A stretch of 64,000 bases of DNA from Cryphonectria parasitica EP155. Its lineage: Eukaryota; Ascomycota; Sordariomycetes; Diaporthales; Cryphonectriaceae. The notes beneath the pieces are model-generated. The model ran no database searches, was not told where the DNA came from, and saw only the letters and a list, made by a program, of their open reading frames with translations. The stretch covers positions 5,580,001 through 5,644,000 of the forward strand of contig NW_024468909.1 in the NCBI RefSeq assembly GCF_011745365.1, written 5' to 3'. This document shows positions 10,842-21,259 of the stretch, one piece after another (position 1 is the first letter of the stretch; every line of letters starts with the position of its first letter). The position numbers were made by a program, and so were the translations under genes.

Positions 10842-13159
10842 CTATCCAGATAGTTGATGCCATCCAGGCGAAGCTGCTGATGCTGTTGTTGCTTGCGAAG
10901 GCGGCACAGGCTGTTGATCAGGCTGTTGCGAGACAGGAGGAGTTACAGGCTGTTGACCAGCTAAGTTGATGCTATTTCCACCTTTCTCGACGAGGAATTC
11001 CTTCAGGAACTGATGCATCAAGCTGATAGTGCGTGCTTCGATGCTATGTGTATCATACCAGCTATACGGCACGTTGCTGAGCTTGCTGAGGGCAATATTC
11101 TCGAGAGCTAGCTTCTCTTCCATACGACGAACAGCCTCAGCCTCCATCAGATCTCGAGCTTTCCGCCGCCGAAGCACTTTGAAGAACTCATCCATAAAGC
11201 CATCTACATCAAGCCCTTCTGGCATAACAGGGCTCGAAGAGAGGATCACAACTGGCTGCTGTGGTGGCGTGGTTGGCGCCTGAGAAGGCGCATATCTCGA
11301 GGGGGGCAACCCCCCAGACATCTGGTGGAATGCGTATACGGAGGAAGGCATCGTCGGAGGGGCTGATGATGGCAGGAATGAGGGCGTCGTCGACTCAGGT
11401 CTGTTGAGCTGCCCCTGAAGCAACTGTGCCAGCATCGCAGGATCTCCTCCTCCGTTGATATTGATGATGTTGCCGCCAACAGAGCTGCTGCTTTTCCCAG
11501 CGCATGCCTTCCCTTTCCTGCCAAGGAGGTTATCCCATATGGCTAATGCTGGCGCTGCTTCAGTTGTTGAGCTGGATGCGAAGCTATCTCCAGTGCTCGA
11601 GGTTGCCTGTGCATTGCTGAGAGCACGACCGAGGACCTGGCAATATATGGTATGTGGAATATGGTCAATATCAGCCTTTTCAGCCTTGTTTGCGATCTTC
11701 TCTGCCCATTGCATCAGATCTTGCTGGTTAAGCTTTAGATGATGCCCATCAGGCTCAACCCAGCAGTGTACAGCAAACTTTGTACTGTTTCTGTTGTTGG
11801 TACAGCGCATAGGATCACAGCATTGCCAATGGATATTGAGCTGTCTGTGAAGAGCATTGATCTGCTCATGCATACTCGAGGCTTTTGAGCGCGAGCGAGC
11901 AGTTCCTGGCGTCTGGAGCGCTCGTGTTGCTGTGCTGGCAGGCGTGAAGAGATCGTTGAACTCGCTGGCCTCTGCTTCGATAGCAGTCTGGGTATCTGCT
12001 GCCAGCTGGCTAGCTACAGCTGGAGGGATTCCTCGCGATACAGCATGAGGAACATATCTGCTGCTGCTAATCTCGAGATTGAAGGTATATGTGATGCTGA
12101 GCCAATGGGGATTCTTTCTATCGAGCAGAATATTGCTGATTTGGTGCGCAGCATCGTGGAAATCGTCGCTCATCACCTCGTCGCAATAGATCTTCTCGCC
12201 TTTATGAACAGCATTGCCTTTGCCCACGATAATCCTTGCAAAGCTGTATTGAGCACGAACAGTTCGTCCTTCTGTTACTCGAGCAATACGTGTGGTTTGA
12301 TCGTTCAGCCAGGCAATCAGAGCATTCTTGATAACGATGTCGAGGAAGCAAGGCATGCCAGCAAGCTTTTTCGTGAGCATTCCTGGCGGTGCGATCCCTC
12401 GAAACTGTGAGCCTCGATGAGCAGGGTAATGCCACTTGATGCGGATCTCTGCTGGAGTAACAATTTCGACAAGATCAAGGTCTTCAGGCTGCTCAGCGTC
12501 GTCGCCCTCATCCTCGCTCTCTATCACGATAGAACTGGCAGGCACTCGTGCTTTGGCAGCGGCTTTCTCAGCAGCAGCGCGCTCAGAGGCAGCTTTTCTG
12601 GCCTCTCGAGCTGCTATCCGCTCCTCCTCTCGAGCTCTTTTCTTCTCAGCGATAGCCGCTCTTTCAGCCGCTCTTCGTTGGATCGCTGCCTTCTCAGCAG
12701 CTGCTTTAGCATCCAGCCTTGCCTGAGCACTTTTGGACAACATCCCAGGCTTAGCACTAGATCTTTTCCGTACGTCTTGTACAGCTGTACGCTTCGCAGC
12801 TGGAGCTTTCGGAGGGGTCTTAGCCTTGCGTTTAGCAGGCATTTTGGCAGGCCTCAATGGTGCTGGCTCGAATTGCAGGCGTGCCTTAGGGTTCGACCGA
12901 AGCCGGCGAGGGGATGCCTCGCGCTCTTGGGATGCTCTTCGGAGGGCAGGCTGTGGCTTGGGCAGATGGTCTTCTAGAGGAAATGCATATCAGATATCAA
13001 ACTAGCTATTTCCTGCTCATACACCTCGTCGTCGACTGCTATACAGCTATAGCTATTGCTCCGGAATGCGTGGGACTTACCAGTGCTAAGGGCAAGCAAC
13101 GCTTGAGCGCCGGCAGCACTGTCAGATGCTGGAAATGATGGATTTGGTGGTATATCCAT
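10842..13159 (-). CDS. Transposon accessory protein of unknown function (736 aa)
   Basis: Two exons on the minus strand (13081-13159 and 10842-12973) are joined by a 107-nt intron with a perfect GTAAGT donor and CTCTAG acceptor; the join restores one open frame of 736 aa starting MDIPPNPSFPASDSAAGAQ. I do not recognise the family. Visible parts, in order, are: a Pro/Arg-rich N-terminus, a Lys/Arg/Ala/Glu-rich region around residues 70-170 that looks like nuclear localisation signals plus a charged coiled coil, an acidic patch (ESEDEGDDAEQPEDLDL), a folded-looking domain around 190-340, a Cys/His cluster HWQCCDPMRC...HCW near residues 405-430 that could bind zinc, a Ser/Pro/Gln-rich linker, and a helical charged region near 630-690. 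A role in DNA binding or transposition is only an inference from location. Unlike the transposase it carries no stop or frameshift. Confidence 0.8.
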
Positions 13160-13233
13160 ATAGTGCAACACGTATACGATCGAAAACACAAGGTTGGGAA
13201 TAGCTTCAAGCGGTGAGGGGTGGCCAAAGCAGC

Positions 13234-13353
13234 GAAATGTTCGAAAAGTTGAGGGTCAAAAAAACGGTTTTTACGCGACCATCTTTCTCACGCGTTTTGG
13301 GTGGGGAAATCGGGAGGTGCAAAAATACAGTGGGGCGACTGACTTGAACGGCA
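13234..13353 (-). repeat. Right terminal inverted repeat (120 bp)
   Basis: Reverse complement of the left TIR with no mismatch. The outer end reads CTTGAACGGCA before the flank CGGAAAG; the inner end is 75 bp upstream of the accessory-gene ATG. Confidence 0.97.
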
Positions 13354-13482
13354 CGGAAAGTAGCCCATTTAAATCTATACGCGTCCAGGATTCTCCACGA
13401 CGCGTCAAGCGACATCAAACCAAGCTTGAGAACCAGATAATATTCACCCCTCAAGCTTCAATCTGGAACAACACAAGTGAAG

Positions 13483-15135
13483 ATGGTCAACCTTGACGAG
13501 ATAGAAGCAATGCTTCTCCAAAAGCCCTCGTATGTCCAAAATTATCACTCTCCTTGTGCTTTTGTTAACTAGATCTTTACTTAGCGGGGATGCGCCCGAG
13601 GAGTCTCTCGAGCGACTACAGTCAAAGTACAAGTCTCTTGATACCTTCAAGCTGGAGAAGGGGCGGAGCTACCAGCAACAGTATGCAGATACATACTTTC
13701 TACGACTCACGCAGATCAAGCCAGCAGTTGAGGAGGTGGCCGAGGCTGCATGGGAGGGCACTGTCATCGGAGGCGAGACGGCAAAGAAAGTCAGTCGAGT
13801 GCTGGACGTGAGGCAGGGTGAACTGTGCTGGGTCGCCGGCACGGTCTATGTGGACATGCCCATGAAGCCAAACATTCTAGACGACGTCTCCAAAGATGTG
13901 GGTCACACCCTTGCGCTCCGAGAGCTAGGAACCATTGCGATATACATCTGAGCTGACGCGACCGACAGCGCTGGATCTCTGCGCCGAGTTCCGTAGTGAA
14001 GTACTTCTCCGATGACGGGCGTGACGCCGTTATGCTTGAAGACGACTCGGGTCGGCTCCGGCTGACTGGCGATTTTCTCAAGTCTCACGTGCTGGTGACA
14101 GGCTGTATCGTTGCCGTCATGGGAACCGAGAACGAAAGTGGAGATTTCGAGGTCATCGATGTCAAGTTCGCCGACTTGCCTCCTCAGCCGGACCGATGGG
14201 CCGTCACAAACCCGACCGGCACCAATGGCTCGGCAAAGGGCAAGACAGCTACGAAGGGAGGGGATGTTGACATGACAGATGCCCCTTCAACAGGGACAGG
14301 CGGCAAGATTGCCATTGTCTCGGGCCTCAACTTCTCTGGCGACGACACATCATACACTATGGAGCTGAACCTGCTGCTGGAATATCTACTTGGGGATGCT
14401 CTAGATCCCAGCGCCCAGGCAGAACTCTCCAAGATCAGCAGGCTCATCATCGCCGGCAACTCTATAATTGCTGCCAACTCGCACGCTGATGTCTCTGCTA
14501 CTGCAGACAAGGTAGCTACGTCAAAAAAGTACGGCTACGACTCAAGTGCATACAACGCACTCCCCTCGCAGATATTCGACGACTTTCTCTCCGAGCTCCT
14601 CCCCAGCCTACCCGTCACTCTCCTACCAGGCGAGCATGATCCAGCCAACGCAAGTTACCCCCAGCAACCCGTTCATATGGCTGTGTTTCCAAAGTCACGA
14701 GCCTTTGCTGCGGTGCCGGATTCTGATGAGAAGGGCTGGCTCGACGCTGTGACCAACCCGTGGGAAGGCGAGGTGGATGGCTGGCGACTGCTCGGGACGG
14801 GAGGTCAGAACGTGGACGATGTCTTCAAGTATGTGGACAGCGAGGATCGACTGGGCATGATGGAAGCGATGTGCCGGTGGCGATGCAGTGCGCCAACTGC
14901 ACCAGACACATTATGGAGTTATCCTTTTCAGGATGACGACCCTTTTGTCATGAAAGAGTGCCCTCATGTCTACTTCGTTGGCTGTCAGCCCGAATTTGGG
15001 TCCAGGGTCATATCAGGACCCGATGGTCAGATGGTTCGACTGATTGCGGTGCCATCCTTCTCGGCGTCCAAGGAGATTGTTCTCCTCGACTCAGAAACAT
15101 TGGACGTAACACGAGTAAAGATTTCGGCCTCATGA
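13483..15135 (+). CDS. POL31: DNA polymerase delta subunit 2 (small B-subunit)
   Basis: Three exons (13483-13529, 13585-13897, 13969-15135) give 508 aa. The N-terminal part contains the family stretch SYQQQYADTYFLRLTQIKP, followed by an OB fold (VKYFSDDGRDAVMLEDDSGR, LTGDFLKSHVLVTGCIVAV) and a calcineurin-like phosphoesterase domain (IAIVSGLNFSGDD, GNSI, LLPGEHDPANASYPQQPVH, then the C-terminal NPVH-equivalent region). This is the B-family accessory subunit that links catalytic Pol3 and Pol32 and stabilises polymerase delta in lagging-strand synthesis and repair; its phosphoesterase fold is catalytically inactive in the family. The transposon ends 129 bp before the start codon, in what was a promoter shared with YTM1. 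Confidence 0.93.
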
Positions 15136-15802
15136 AGAGGGCATCACTGTCAGGGAGATCTCGAGAGCGCATTGCATGAGATGGTCATAAACTTTGGTAG
15201 TACTCTTCAGAGATATGATGCCACGCAATGGGAAATACGGACAATCTGAGGTACGACTCTTTTCTCATATTCATCACTGCCGCCACAAAAAGGCAACCTA
15301 CCGTCCAGTACAGGACAGCATACCACTTTTTAATGCAATATTTGCGCAAAAGCCATCTTTGCTAAAAACACACCTACTTACTGTCCATTTTGAAGGCGTT
15401 CCTCTTCGTTTCACATCTGATCCAATATTGGTATTGCCTGTAACTGAGCGCTCGGGTATCTCTTGTTCGACGTCTCAGACGACAAGCAGTTTCTCTCAGA
15501 TACTAAACCTCACTAGGTCCAAAGCAACGTTTTGCCAGCATGCAAATTTCGGGAAGTTTTGCGTAAGAGTAAAAATATTGACGAATTGGTTGGTGGGCGA
15601 GGGGTTTGCTTGAATGCCACCTAGTTAATGCCTTTTAATCAAGGCTGAAGAAATCAAGTGCAAATATCCTACATGAAACCACCCCCGAAAATGAACCCCA
15701 CCAACACGCGTAAGACCGCCTCGATTTCGATCGTCCATTGTCGATTTGCCACGAAGCCGTGTCTCGCTCCCCGACCTTCCCTCCCCAGTCCACCGAATCA
15801 CC
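15136..15802. other. Convergent intergenic region
   Basis: Lies between the stop of POL31 and the stop of the convergent 2EXR-like gene. A 139-codon plus-strand open frame at 15194-15613 has no recognisable domain and is not called. Confidence 0.45.
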
Positions 15803-18800
15803 TCACTTGCCATAGTCACTGTCGCCCTCGTTGTCGGCGCCGCACATTCCAGCCAAAGACGTCTTGCGAGGTCTGACACCAGCATCAAACTCCTCGAACC
15901 AACCACGATGCACAACCCAGGCAGCTCCCTTGTTGACGGCGTGCTCCAGACGCCAGGGCAGCCTGTCCAGCTGCCGGTTGACTTCAGCCTCGGCCTTCTC
16001 ACGCAGCTCCTGCTCGGCGCGGCGACGACGTTCCTGAGGGCTTAGCGTCTTCTGCGTCACCTCGTCCTGACGGCACATCTGATTGAAGACGTCCTGGTCG
16101 TCAATGTCGGGGCGCTTGTCAATAATCGTGCGAAGACTCTTGGTGGCCTCTGCGTTGGTCTGTAGGAGGAAGACGTTGATTTGGACATACTTTGTATTCA
16201 CGCGCTTCAGCACGCCCAGGGCGCTGTATCTCGAGGAGAAAGACTCGACTTCGGCCACTTCGTCTTCGATCTTGCGGGGCGAGACGTCGATCGTGAGCTT
16301 GTGCAGGCTGACGCCGGACCAGATCACCTCGCAGATGGCCCTGTTCATGTCGAGGGCGTACAGCCCACCCATCCGGTTGCCCTCGAGAACCAGCTGCAAG
16401 CACTGCAAGTCGGTGAAGTGCTTGTCCAGATTCAAGGTCGGCTGGTAGTGCTGGTGGTCTGCAAATTTGACCCTCTTGCCATTGTCGCGAAGGATGTACC
16501 GGTAGGTGTTCCAGCCGTACAAGAGCTTGACTGCCTCTTGATAGATCTGACGGTTAGCCTGCAGGATCTTCGGATAGATGTTCAGCTTCAGTGGCTGAAG
16601 CGGGAAGACCTGCGACCAGCCTGACTTGACTCTGATGGGCCCGTCCGCAACCAGAAGCTCGCGATAGATGCGCTCTCGCACCTCGAGGGGCACAATGATA
16701 TACCGCTGCGACTGGTCGACGCCAGTCCAATCCTTGCGCTCGGCCTTTCCACAGAAAAAGTTCTTGTCGGCGATGGGAATCGAGGGGTCGCCAGGTTGCG
16801 CAAAGAAGCGCATAGCCTTGGATGGAATGCGCAGATTGACAATCTTGGTAGGCTTGGGGCTGTGGGCCTTGTTGGGGCGCTTGGAGCCTTTGATCGAGGA
16901 CTTCACAGAGGAACCTGCCCGAGGAGTGACGTCGTATGTGCCGTTGTCATCTGTCGCAACCCAGTCCATCATATCGGCAACGCTGGTGTTCAGCTGCTCG
17001 CCATCCGACGAAGTATCCATACCAAGGATCTCCTCGTTGTAATTCTGGTTGCTACGCTTGCGCAGCCGCTCCTGATACGTACTGGCCGGGCTCTGGTTCT
17101 CCTCAGCAACCCCTCCTCCCTTGCGGAACTCGATAGTCTGCATCATCACATCCACATCGGCGTTCCCCAGGATCTTCATCTCGTCGGCGTCTTTCTGTGC
17201 GGCTCCCAATGGGGCTGAGACATCCTTGACGCGCTCATCAATCTTCTTTGCCTCGTTCTGTTGGTCAACCTTTATGGTGGTGCTGAGCAGAGCACTGACG
17301 CCCTGTCGAACAACGTGAACGCCATCAGTGCAGTTGGTGGCACCGCTGTCGGGGGCGCTGCCCTGGGTCTGATCAGCTTCATTGCTTGCATTCGAAGCAC
17401 CGGTGGTATGGCTGTCGTTCTTTCCGTTGTTCTTGCCTGTCATCTGCATGGTTTGAGTCCTCTTCCGCTTTCTGGCGGTCTTGATGTAGGTCATGAAATC
17501 GATATCGGATGAGGAAGAAGAGTCATCGTCGTCATCGCCGTTTTTCTTCTCATCTGTCTCGTCTCTACAGGCTCCAAAACGGCGCTTCAGGGGTGGTCTG
17601 CCCTTGACGTCGGTGTTCGCCCGAGACTTGTCCGATGTATCAATACGAGACACGGCCGGCATACCGTCAGAGGCAGTAGTAGATGGGCGTTGGGTTGAGA
17701 CGTTATCATTACGAGCAGTCGCACCGCCGTTGTTGCTGTCCCTTGTTAAGACATTGGTCGAGCCACCGCTGTCCGTTCCAGGGAGGGTCAAGTCGTCATC
17801 ACGACGAACAATGCCAAAGCCACCACGACCAGGCCGGGGAGGAGGTGCGAGGATCCGAGCAGCACGACTACGGGCGTCCATAGAGACGAAGTAAAGCTCA
17901 AAATCATCATCCGTGGCTTGGTAGGAGGAGTAAAAAGGGGGTCGAGTAGGAGGAGGCGGCAAGCTGCTGACATCGACGGCACGCATGTCGTCTTGGAGCT
18001 GAGCCATGTCTTCCTGAGAGAGTCGGGATCCCGCATGAACTCGAGGTCCAGGTGGACGTCGGTCGACATGAATCTGCTGAGTCTCGGCCATACGCGTCGG
18101 GTGCTGCTGCAATGGGCCGGTTGTATTGTCGCGACGTGTCTGTGCTGGAGTAGGCTGGGTATGAGCAGGCTGTGTCTGAGCCTGAATATGGTGGATCTGG
18201 GCGGGTTGACCCTCAGATCCCTTGGTCTGAGCGGCCACACTCTGAGAAGAGCTGGTGCCTCCTGTAGGCATGCGATTGTGGTGAGCAAACACCTGAGAGG
18301 GTCGAGGTCGCCGGGCTCGAGCCTGGCTGGGACGACGCCCAAACTCGGGAGTCGGACTGCGGTCAGCATCTGCTGCGGGTGCGAGAGACCGCGCAACAGA
18401 TCCCTGGGAGGCCTGGGGCTGGGCCATTTGGCCCAGAGTGGATGGACGTTGGGACATTTGAGCCTGGTTGGGTTGATGCTCAGGCTCACGAGTCTGAAGG
18501 GATGCAGTCTGAGGCGGGTGTACCTCTGCTGTAGGCCCGAGAAACCGCTCAAGGTATGTCAGGGGTCGAGACTGTGAAAAGTAGTAAGGGGGAAAGGGCT
18601 GGTAAGCAGGCGTGGCCAGCAGCGAGAGGCGAGGTTGAGTGCTCATGCCGAAAGAGGCTGGAGCTGCCTGGGCGGCTTTCTCGCCGTCATCATCGTCGCT
18701 GCTCGGCTCGAAGCCCCTGCTGGGCTTCGAGGGGCTGGCCTCCCACTCTGGGACGACAAGGTTGTCGTTGTGCTCGTTGGCGCTTGAGGGCATGCTGGAA

Positions 18801-19129
18801 ATGTTTTGAGGCTGGACGCCCTCGTCTTCTCCCTCGTCTTCTTTCTCGTCGCCGCTGTCGACCGAGACGTCGTCGTACTCGTCGTCGACGGGGGGGTTGT
18901 CCAGCGAGAAGGGCGCAAAACGGACCGTGAGGGTTCCCTCTCTGGCCCTGGCTTGAGCAGCCCTGCTGGTGGCCGGGTCGATTGGCACAATCCGGGAAAA
19001 GGAGACATTGGTGACCATCTTGGACGAACTTGTGGCTTGGCGGGGTTTCGAGGTCCTCGAAGAGCCTGTATTGCATGCAGAAGAAAGGGACGAGGAAGGG
19101 TGATTCCTTCCAGATCTGCGGGGTGGCAT
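15803..19129 (-). CDS. Large disordered protein with C-terminal 2EXR/F-box-like domain
   Basis: A single 1108-aa frame on the minus strand starts MPPRRSGRNHPSSS. About the first 780 residues are low-complexity: Ser/Pro/Gln-rich segments (AQTQPAHTQPTPAQTRR and similar), acidic runs (DDEYDDVSVDSGDEKEDEGED) and basic patches (TARKRKR). From about residue 805 comes a folded region with the fungal pattern RYIIVPLEVRERIYRELLV, then ILQANRQIYQEAVKLLYGWNTYRY. This is typical of 2EXR and similar F-box-related domains expanded in filamentous ascomycetes. A Glu/Arg-rich helix (SPQERRRRAEQELREKAEAE) lies near the C-terminus. The function is unknown; protein-protein adaptor activity is inferred. No intron is needed. 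Confidence 0.75.
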   Translation of the reverse strand: MPPRRSGRNHPSSSLSSACNTGSSRTSKPRQATSSSKMVTNVSFSRIVPIDPATSRAAQARAREGTLTVRFAPFSLDNPPVDDEYDDVSVDSGDEKEDEGEDEGVQPQNISSMPSSANEHNDNLVVPEWEASPSKPSRGFEPSSDDDDGEKAAQAAPASFGMSTQPRLSLLATPAYQPFPPYYFSQSRPLTYLERFLGPTAEVHPPQTASLQTREPEHQPNQAQMSQRPSTLGQMAQPQASQGSVARSLAPAADADRSPTPEFGRRPSQARARRPRPSQVFAHHNRMPTGGTSSSQSVAAQTKGSEGQPAQIHHIQAQTQPAHTQPTPAQTRRDNTTGPLQQHPTRMAETQQIHVDRRPPGPRVHAGSRLSQEDMAQLQDDMRAVDVSSLPPPPTRPPFYSSYQATDDDFELYFVSMDARSRAARILAPPPRPGRGGFGIVRRDDDLTLPGTDSGGSTNVLTRDSNNGGATARNDNVSTQRPSTTASDGMPAVSRIDTSDKSRANTDVKGRPPLKRRFGACRDETDEKKNGDDDDDSSSSSDIDFMTYIKTARKRKRTQTMQMTGKNNGKNDSHTTGASNASNEADQTQGSAPDSGATNCTDGVHVVRQGVSALLSTTIKVDQQNEAKKIDERVKDVSAPLGAAQKDADEMKILGNADVDVMMQTIEFRKGGGVAEENQSPASTYQERLRKRSNQNYNEEILGMDTSSDGEQLNTSVADMMDWVATDDNGTYDVTPRAGSSVKSSIKGSKRPNKAHSPKPTKIVNLRIPSKAMRFFAQPGDPSIPIADKNFFCGKAERKDWTGVDQSQRYIIVPLEVRERIYRELLVADGPIRVKSGWSQVFPLQPLKLNIYPKILQANRQIYQEAVKLLYGWNTYRYILRDNGKRVKFADHQHYQPTLNLDKHFTDLQCLQLVLEGNRMGGLYALDMNRAICEVIWSGVSLHKLTIDVSPRKIEDEVAEVESFSSRYSALGVLKRVNTKYVQINVFLLQTNAEATKSLRTIIDKRPDIDDQDVFNQMCRQDEVTQKTLSPQERRRRAEQELREKAEAEVNRQLDRLPWRLEHAVNKGAAWVVHRGWFEEFDAGVRPRKTSLAGMCGADNEGDSDYGK

Positions 19130-21259
19130 TTGGTAAAGATTGGGAGGGGGGGGGCTCCTAACAGCAAAGGTTTTGGAGGGGAAAATCCTTTTTGTGGCCT
19201 TTCGCTTAGTCGTGGATGTGCTTGATCGTGATGTGCTTAGTCGACAAGAGGAGCTCTGGCAGGTATCGACATGTTCAGCTGGTTGCTGCGGAACTGTAAT
19301 GATGCTGGGGTGAGGTTAGTGACGAGAATGGTTCAATAGTGGTTAACTGATCATTGCCCAAGTTTGATGCAGTCAATCACTTACCAAAACTCAAGAAGTG
19401 ATTTCCTATCAAGACTTGCTACAACACTTCTTCTGAAACAAAAATGGAAGAAGCCTGATTATGAGGCCCTTGTGGTGCATGAAGAACCTCGAGAGGTCGA
19501 GTATTGCAACAGAATCCAGGATTCGATGGGCATAGAGGTCAGCCAAGTCTGTGACCGGAAAGTTCCCAAGTATGGATGTTTCAGCAGCACGAATAGCCAT
19601 AAAATGTTCAGAGGTATATAATACATGTTCTTGAACAGAAGCATGCAAAAAGCTTAGGCGTGTGAAATTCACAGTAAAAGAAGTTGAGTCTACCCAGTGA
19701 AGAGTGCCAGTGAAAGTCCAAAATTTTAGGTGAGAGTTTACCTGGAAACACCTAGTAGAGTGAATAATAAAGTTGTTATCTTGTGGTTCAAAATGTTTCG
19801 CGAAAGTTGGTGAATGCCTTTCACTCCTGATACAGTCATCCTCTCAATATTGATGTTATGCTGACAAGGAAGAATCATGTAGAGGCAATGGAAGTGTATT
19901 AATTAGAGCATAGGGGATCTCCCAAAAACATGTTGTGGAAAAGGGTTTCTTACTGCATTGGTTTCTGATGATCAGGCAAGTGACATAAGTTTGACAATGA
20001 GCAGACTAGCAATCCAAGACAGAAACCATGTTTCTGCTAGAGGTGACAATTTCATGGCTCTCATGTTCATCAATATACTAAAGGCGAAATGAAAAAGATC
20101 ACAGCAAATGATAAACAACAAAAAGTCTGCAAGAAGTTGTTACCTGTCAGCTACATATTCATAGACATAAGCTAGGGAGAACATCGGACCATGAAGTTGA
20201 CAAGTGCTCAGTTTTTCAATCTAATCATTGTTATGTTACAATCCAACATTCTCACCTTGTCTTCCTGCGTGTGATCTCATAGTCATGAGAACTACAAAGA
20301 ATTATAAGGGTACATGATGTTAACTGCATCATTATTTGCTGCAAGGCTTCCGAAATTTGTTCTGATCAGTGCTTAATATTCTAGTTGAAACTATAGGAAA
20401 TATTTTAAAATGCTATGTGTTCGCCGCCCAGTTGCAATAAGCATAATCAGCAGACTTTTCAGAATGCAATTAGAGGACACAATTCAAAGCTCTCAACAGA
20501 TTTTTTGAAGACATTATTTTCTCGTACATGATTCCCCCTTCTTCCCTTCGACAGCATTCTGCTCATTGTCTCTACCATCTCATGTCTTAGTCTTTTAACG
20601 AATGTTCCTAGGAGCCCAGTGCATTGACTTGATGTCATTTGTAACTTTTTTTTTTGGTCAGGGAGAGAGACTACTAGATATAGCATCAGATCTATCCCAA
20701 TTTCACACAATTGATTAAAGATCAAAAACATTTTGTCCCTAATTCTACAATGTAGTAATTGGTTTCCAAGTGGAGCGATCTCGGAGCGGGTACCAACCTG
20801 CTGTGGGCTCAGTCAGTGCTTCTGTTTTGGGGCCAGTGACAACGATGCGCACCGCTCAAATGCGCACCCGCCAAGCCTCATCCTTTAACTTACACTCGAA
20901 CTTGCGAGTTGAACTCAGCACGCATATTGGCAGAACGTGATTGAAGACTTGGGTTTTTATTTATTTATTTTACCTATATATTTGGACATCGTCCAGTCGC
21001 CCAGTGTCTCACGCCTCGTCTTCGTTCCAGAGTCTGGCTCTTCAGAAAATTTGCTAGACAGACAATAGAACAGAGGAAAGAGAAAGGCAAAAGAAGGACA
21101 AAAAGAAGGACCAAAAAGAATCCTCACCACAAAATCTCACCAGTATTCTCCGACGGGAACATAGGAGAGGCCAAGGAAGCAAGAACCCTTTTTTCTTTTT
21201 TCTTTTTAGAAGCCTGCCCAGATATTGTACAGGCTCACTTGGGCTCGTCACTCACAAGT
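19130..21259. other. A+T-richer gene-free interval
   Basis: About 2.1 kb without a supportable gene. From about 19.3 to 20.75 kb the sequence is clearly A+T-richer than the genes on both sides and open frames are short. It has no TIRs, LTRs or recognisable transposase or reverse transcriptase fragments that I can see. The last 450 bp (20.8-21.26 kb) returns to pyrimidine- and AG-rich promoter-like sequence before the serine dehydratase gene. Confidence 0.5.

Larger units (their letters stand above)
9271..13353. mobile_element. TIR DNA transposon (Tc1/mariner-like) with transposase and a second gene
   Basis: A 4083-bp element is bounded by perfect 120-bp terminal inverted repeats (9271-9390 and 13234-13353). 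It encodes a DD34E transposase on the plus strand and a 736-aa protein on the minus strand. Each gene starts 75-90 bp inside its own TIR and the two converge near 10.5-10.8 kb, so each TIR probably also acts as promoter. No clear target-site duplication is seen: the left flank ends CTGTAA and the right flank begins CGGAAA. It separates the divergent genes YTM1 and POL31. The identical TIRs point to a recent insertion, but the transposase is damaged, so this copy probably needs a transposase from elsewhere. Confidence 0.92.

Noticed and set aside
12855..12857. Start of the accessory protein at 12857
   Set aside because: The codon is TTG, not ATG. Splicing to an upstream exon with ATG at 13159 gives a complete, better-supported start.
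15194..15613. 139-codon plus-strand frame after POL31
   Set aside because: No domain, no homology I recognise, and it sits in a convergent 3' region.
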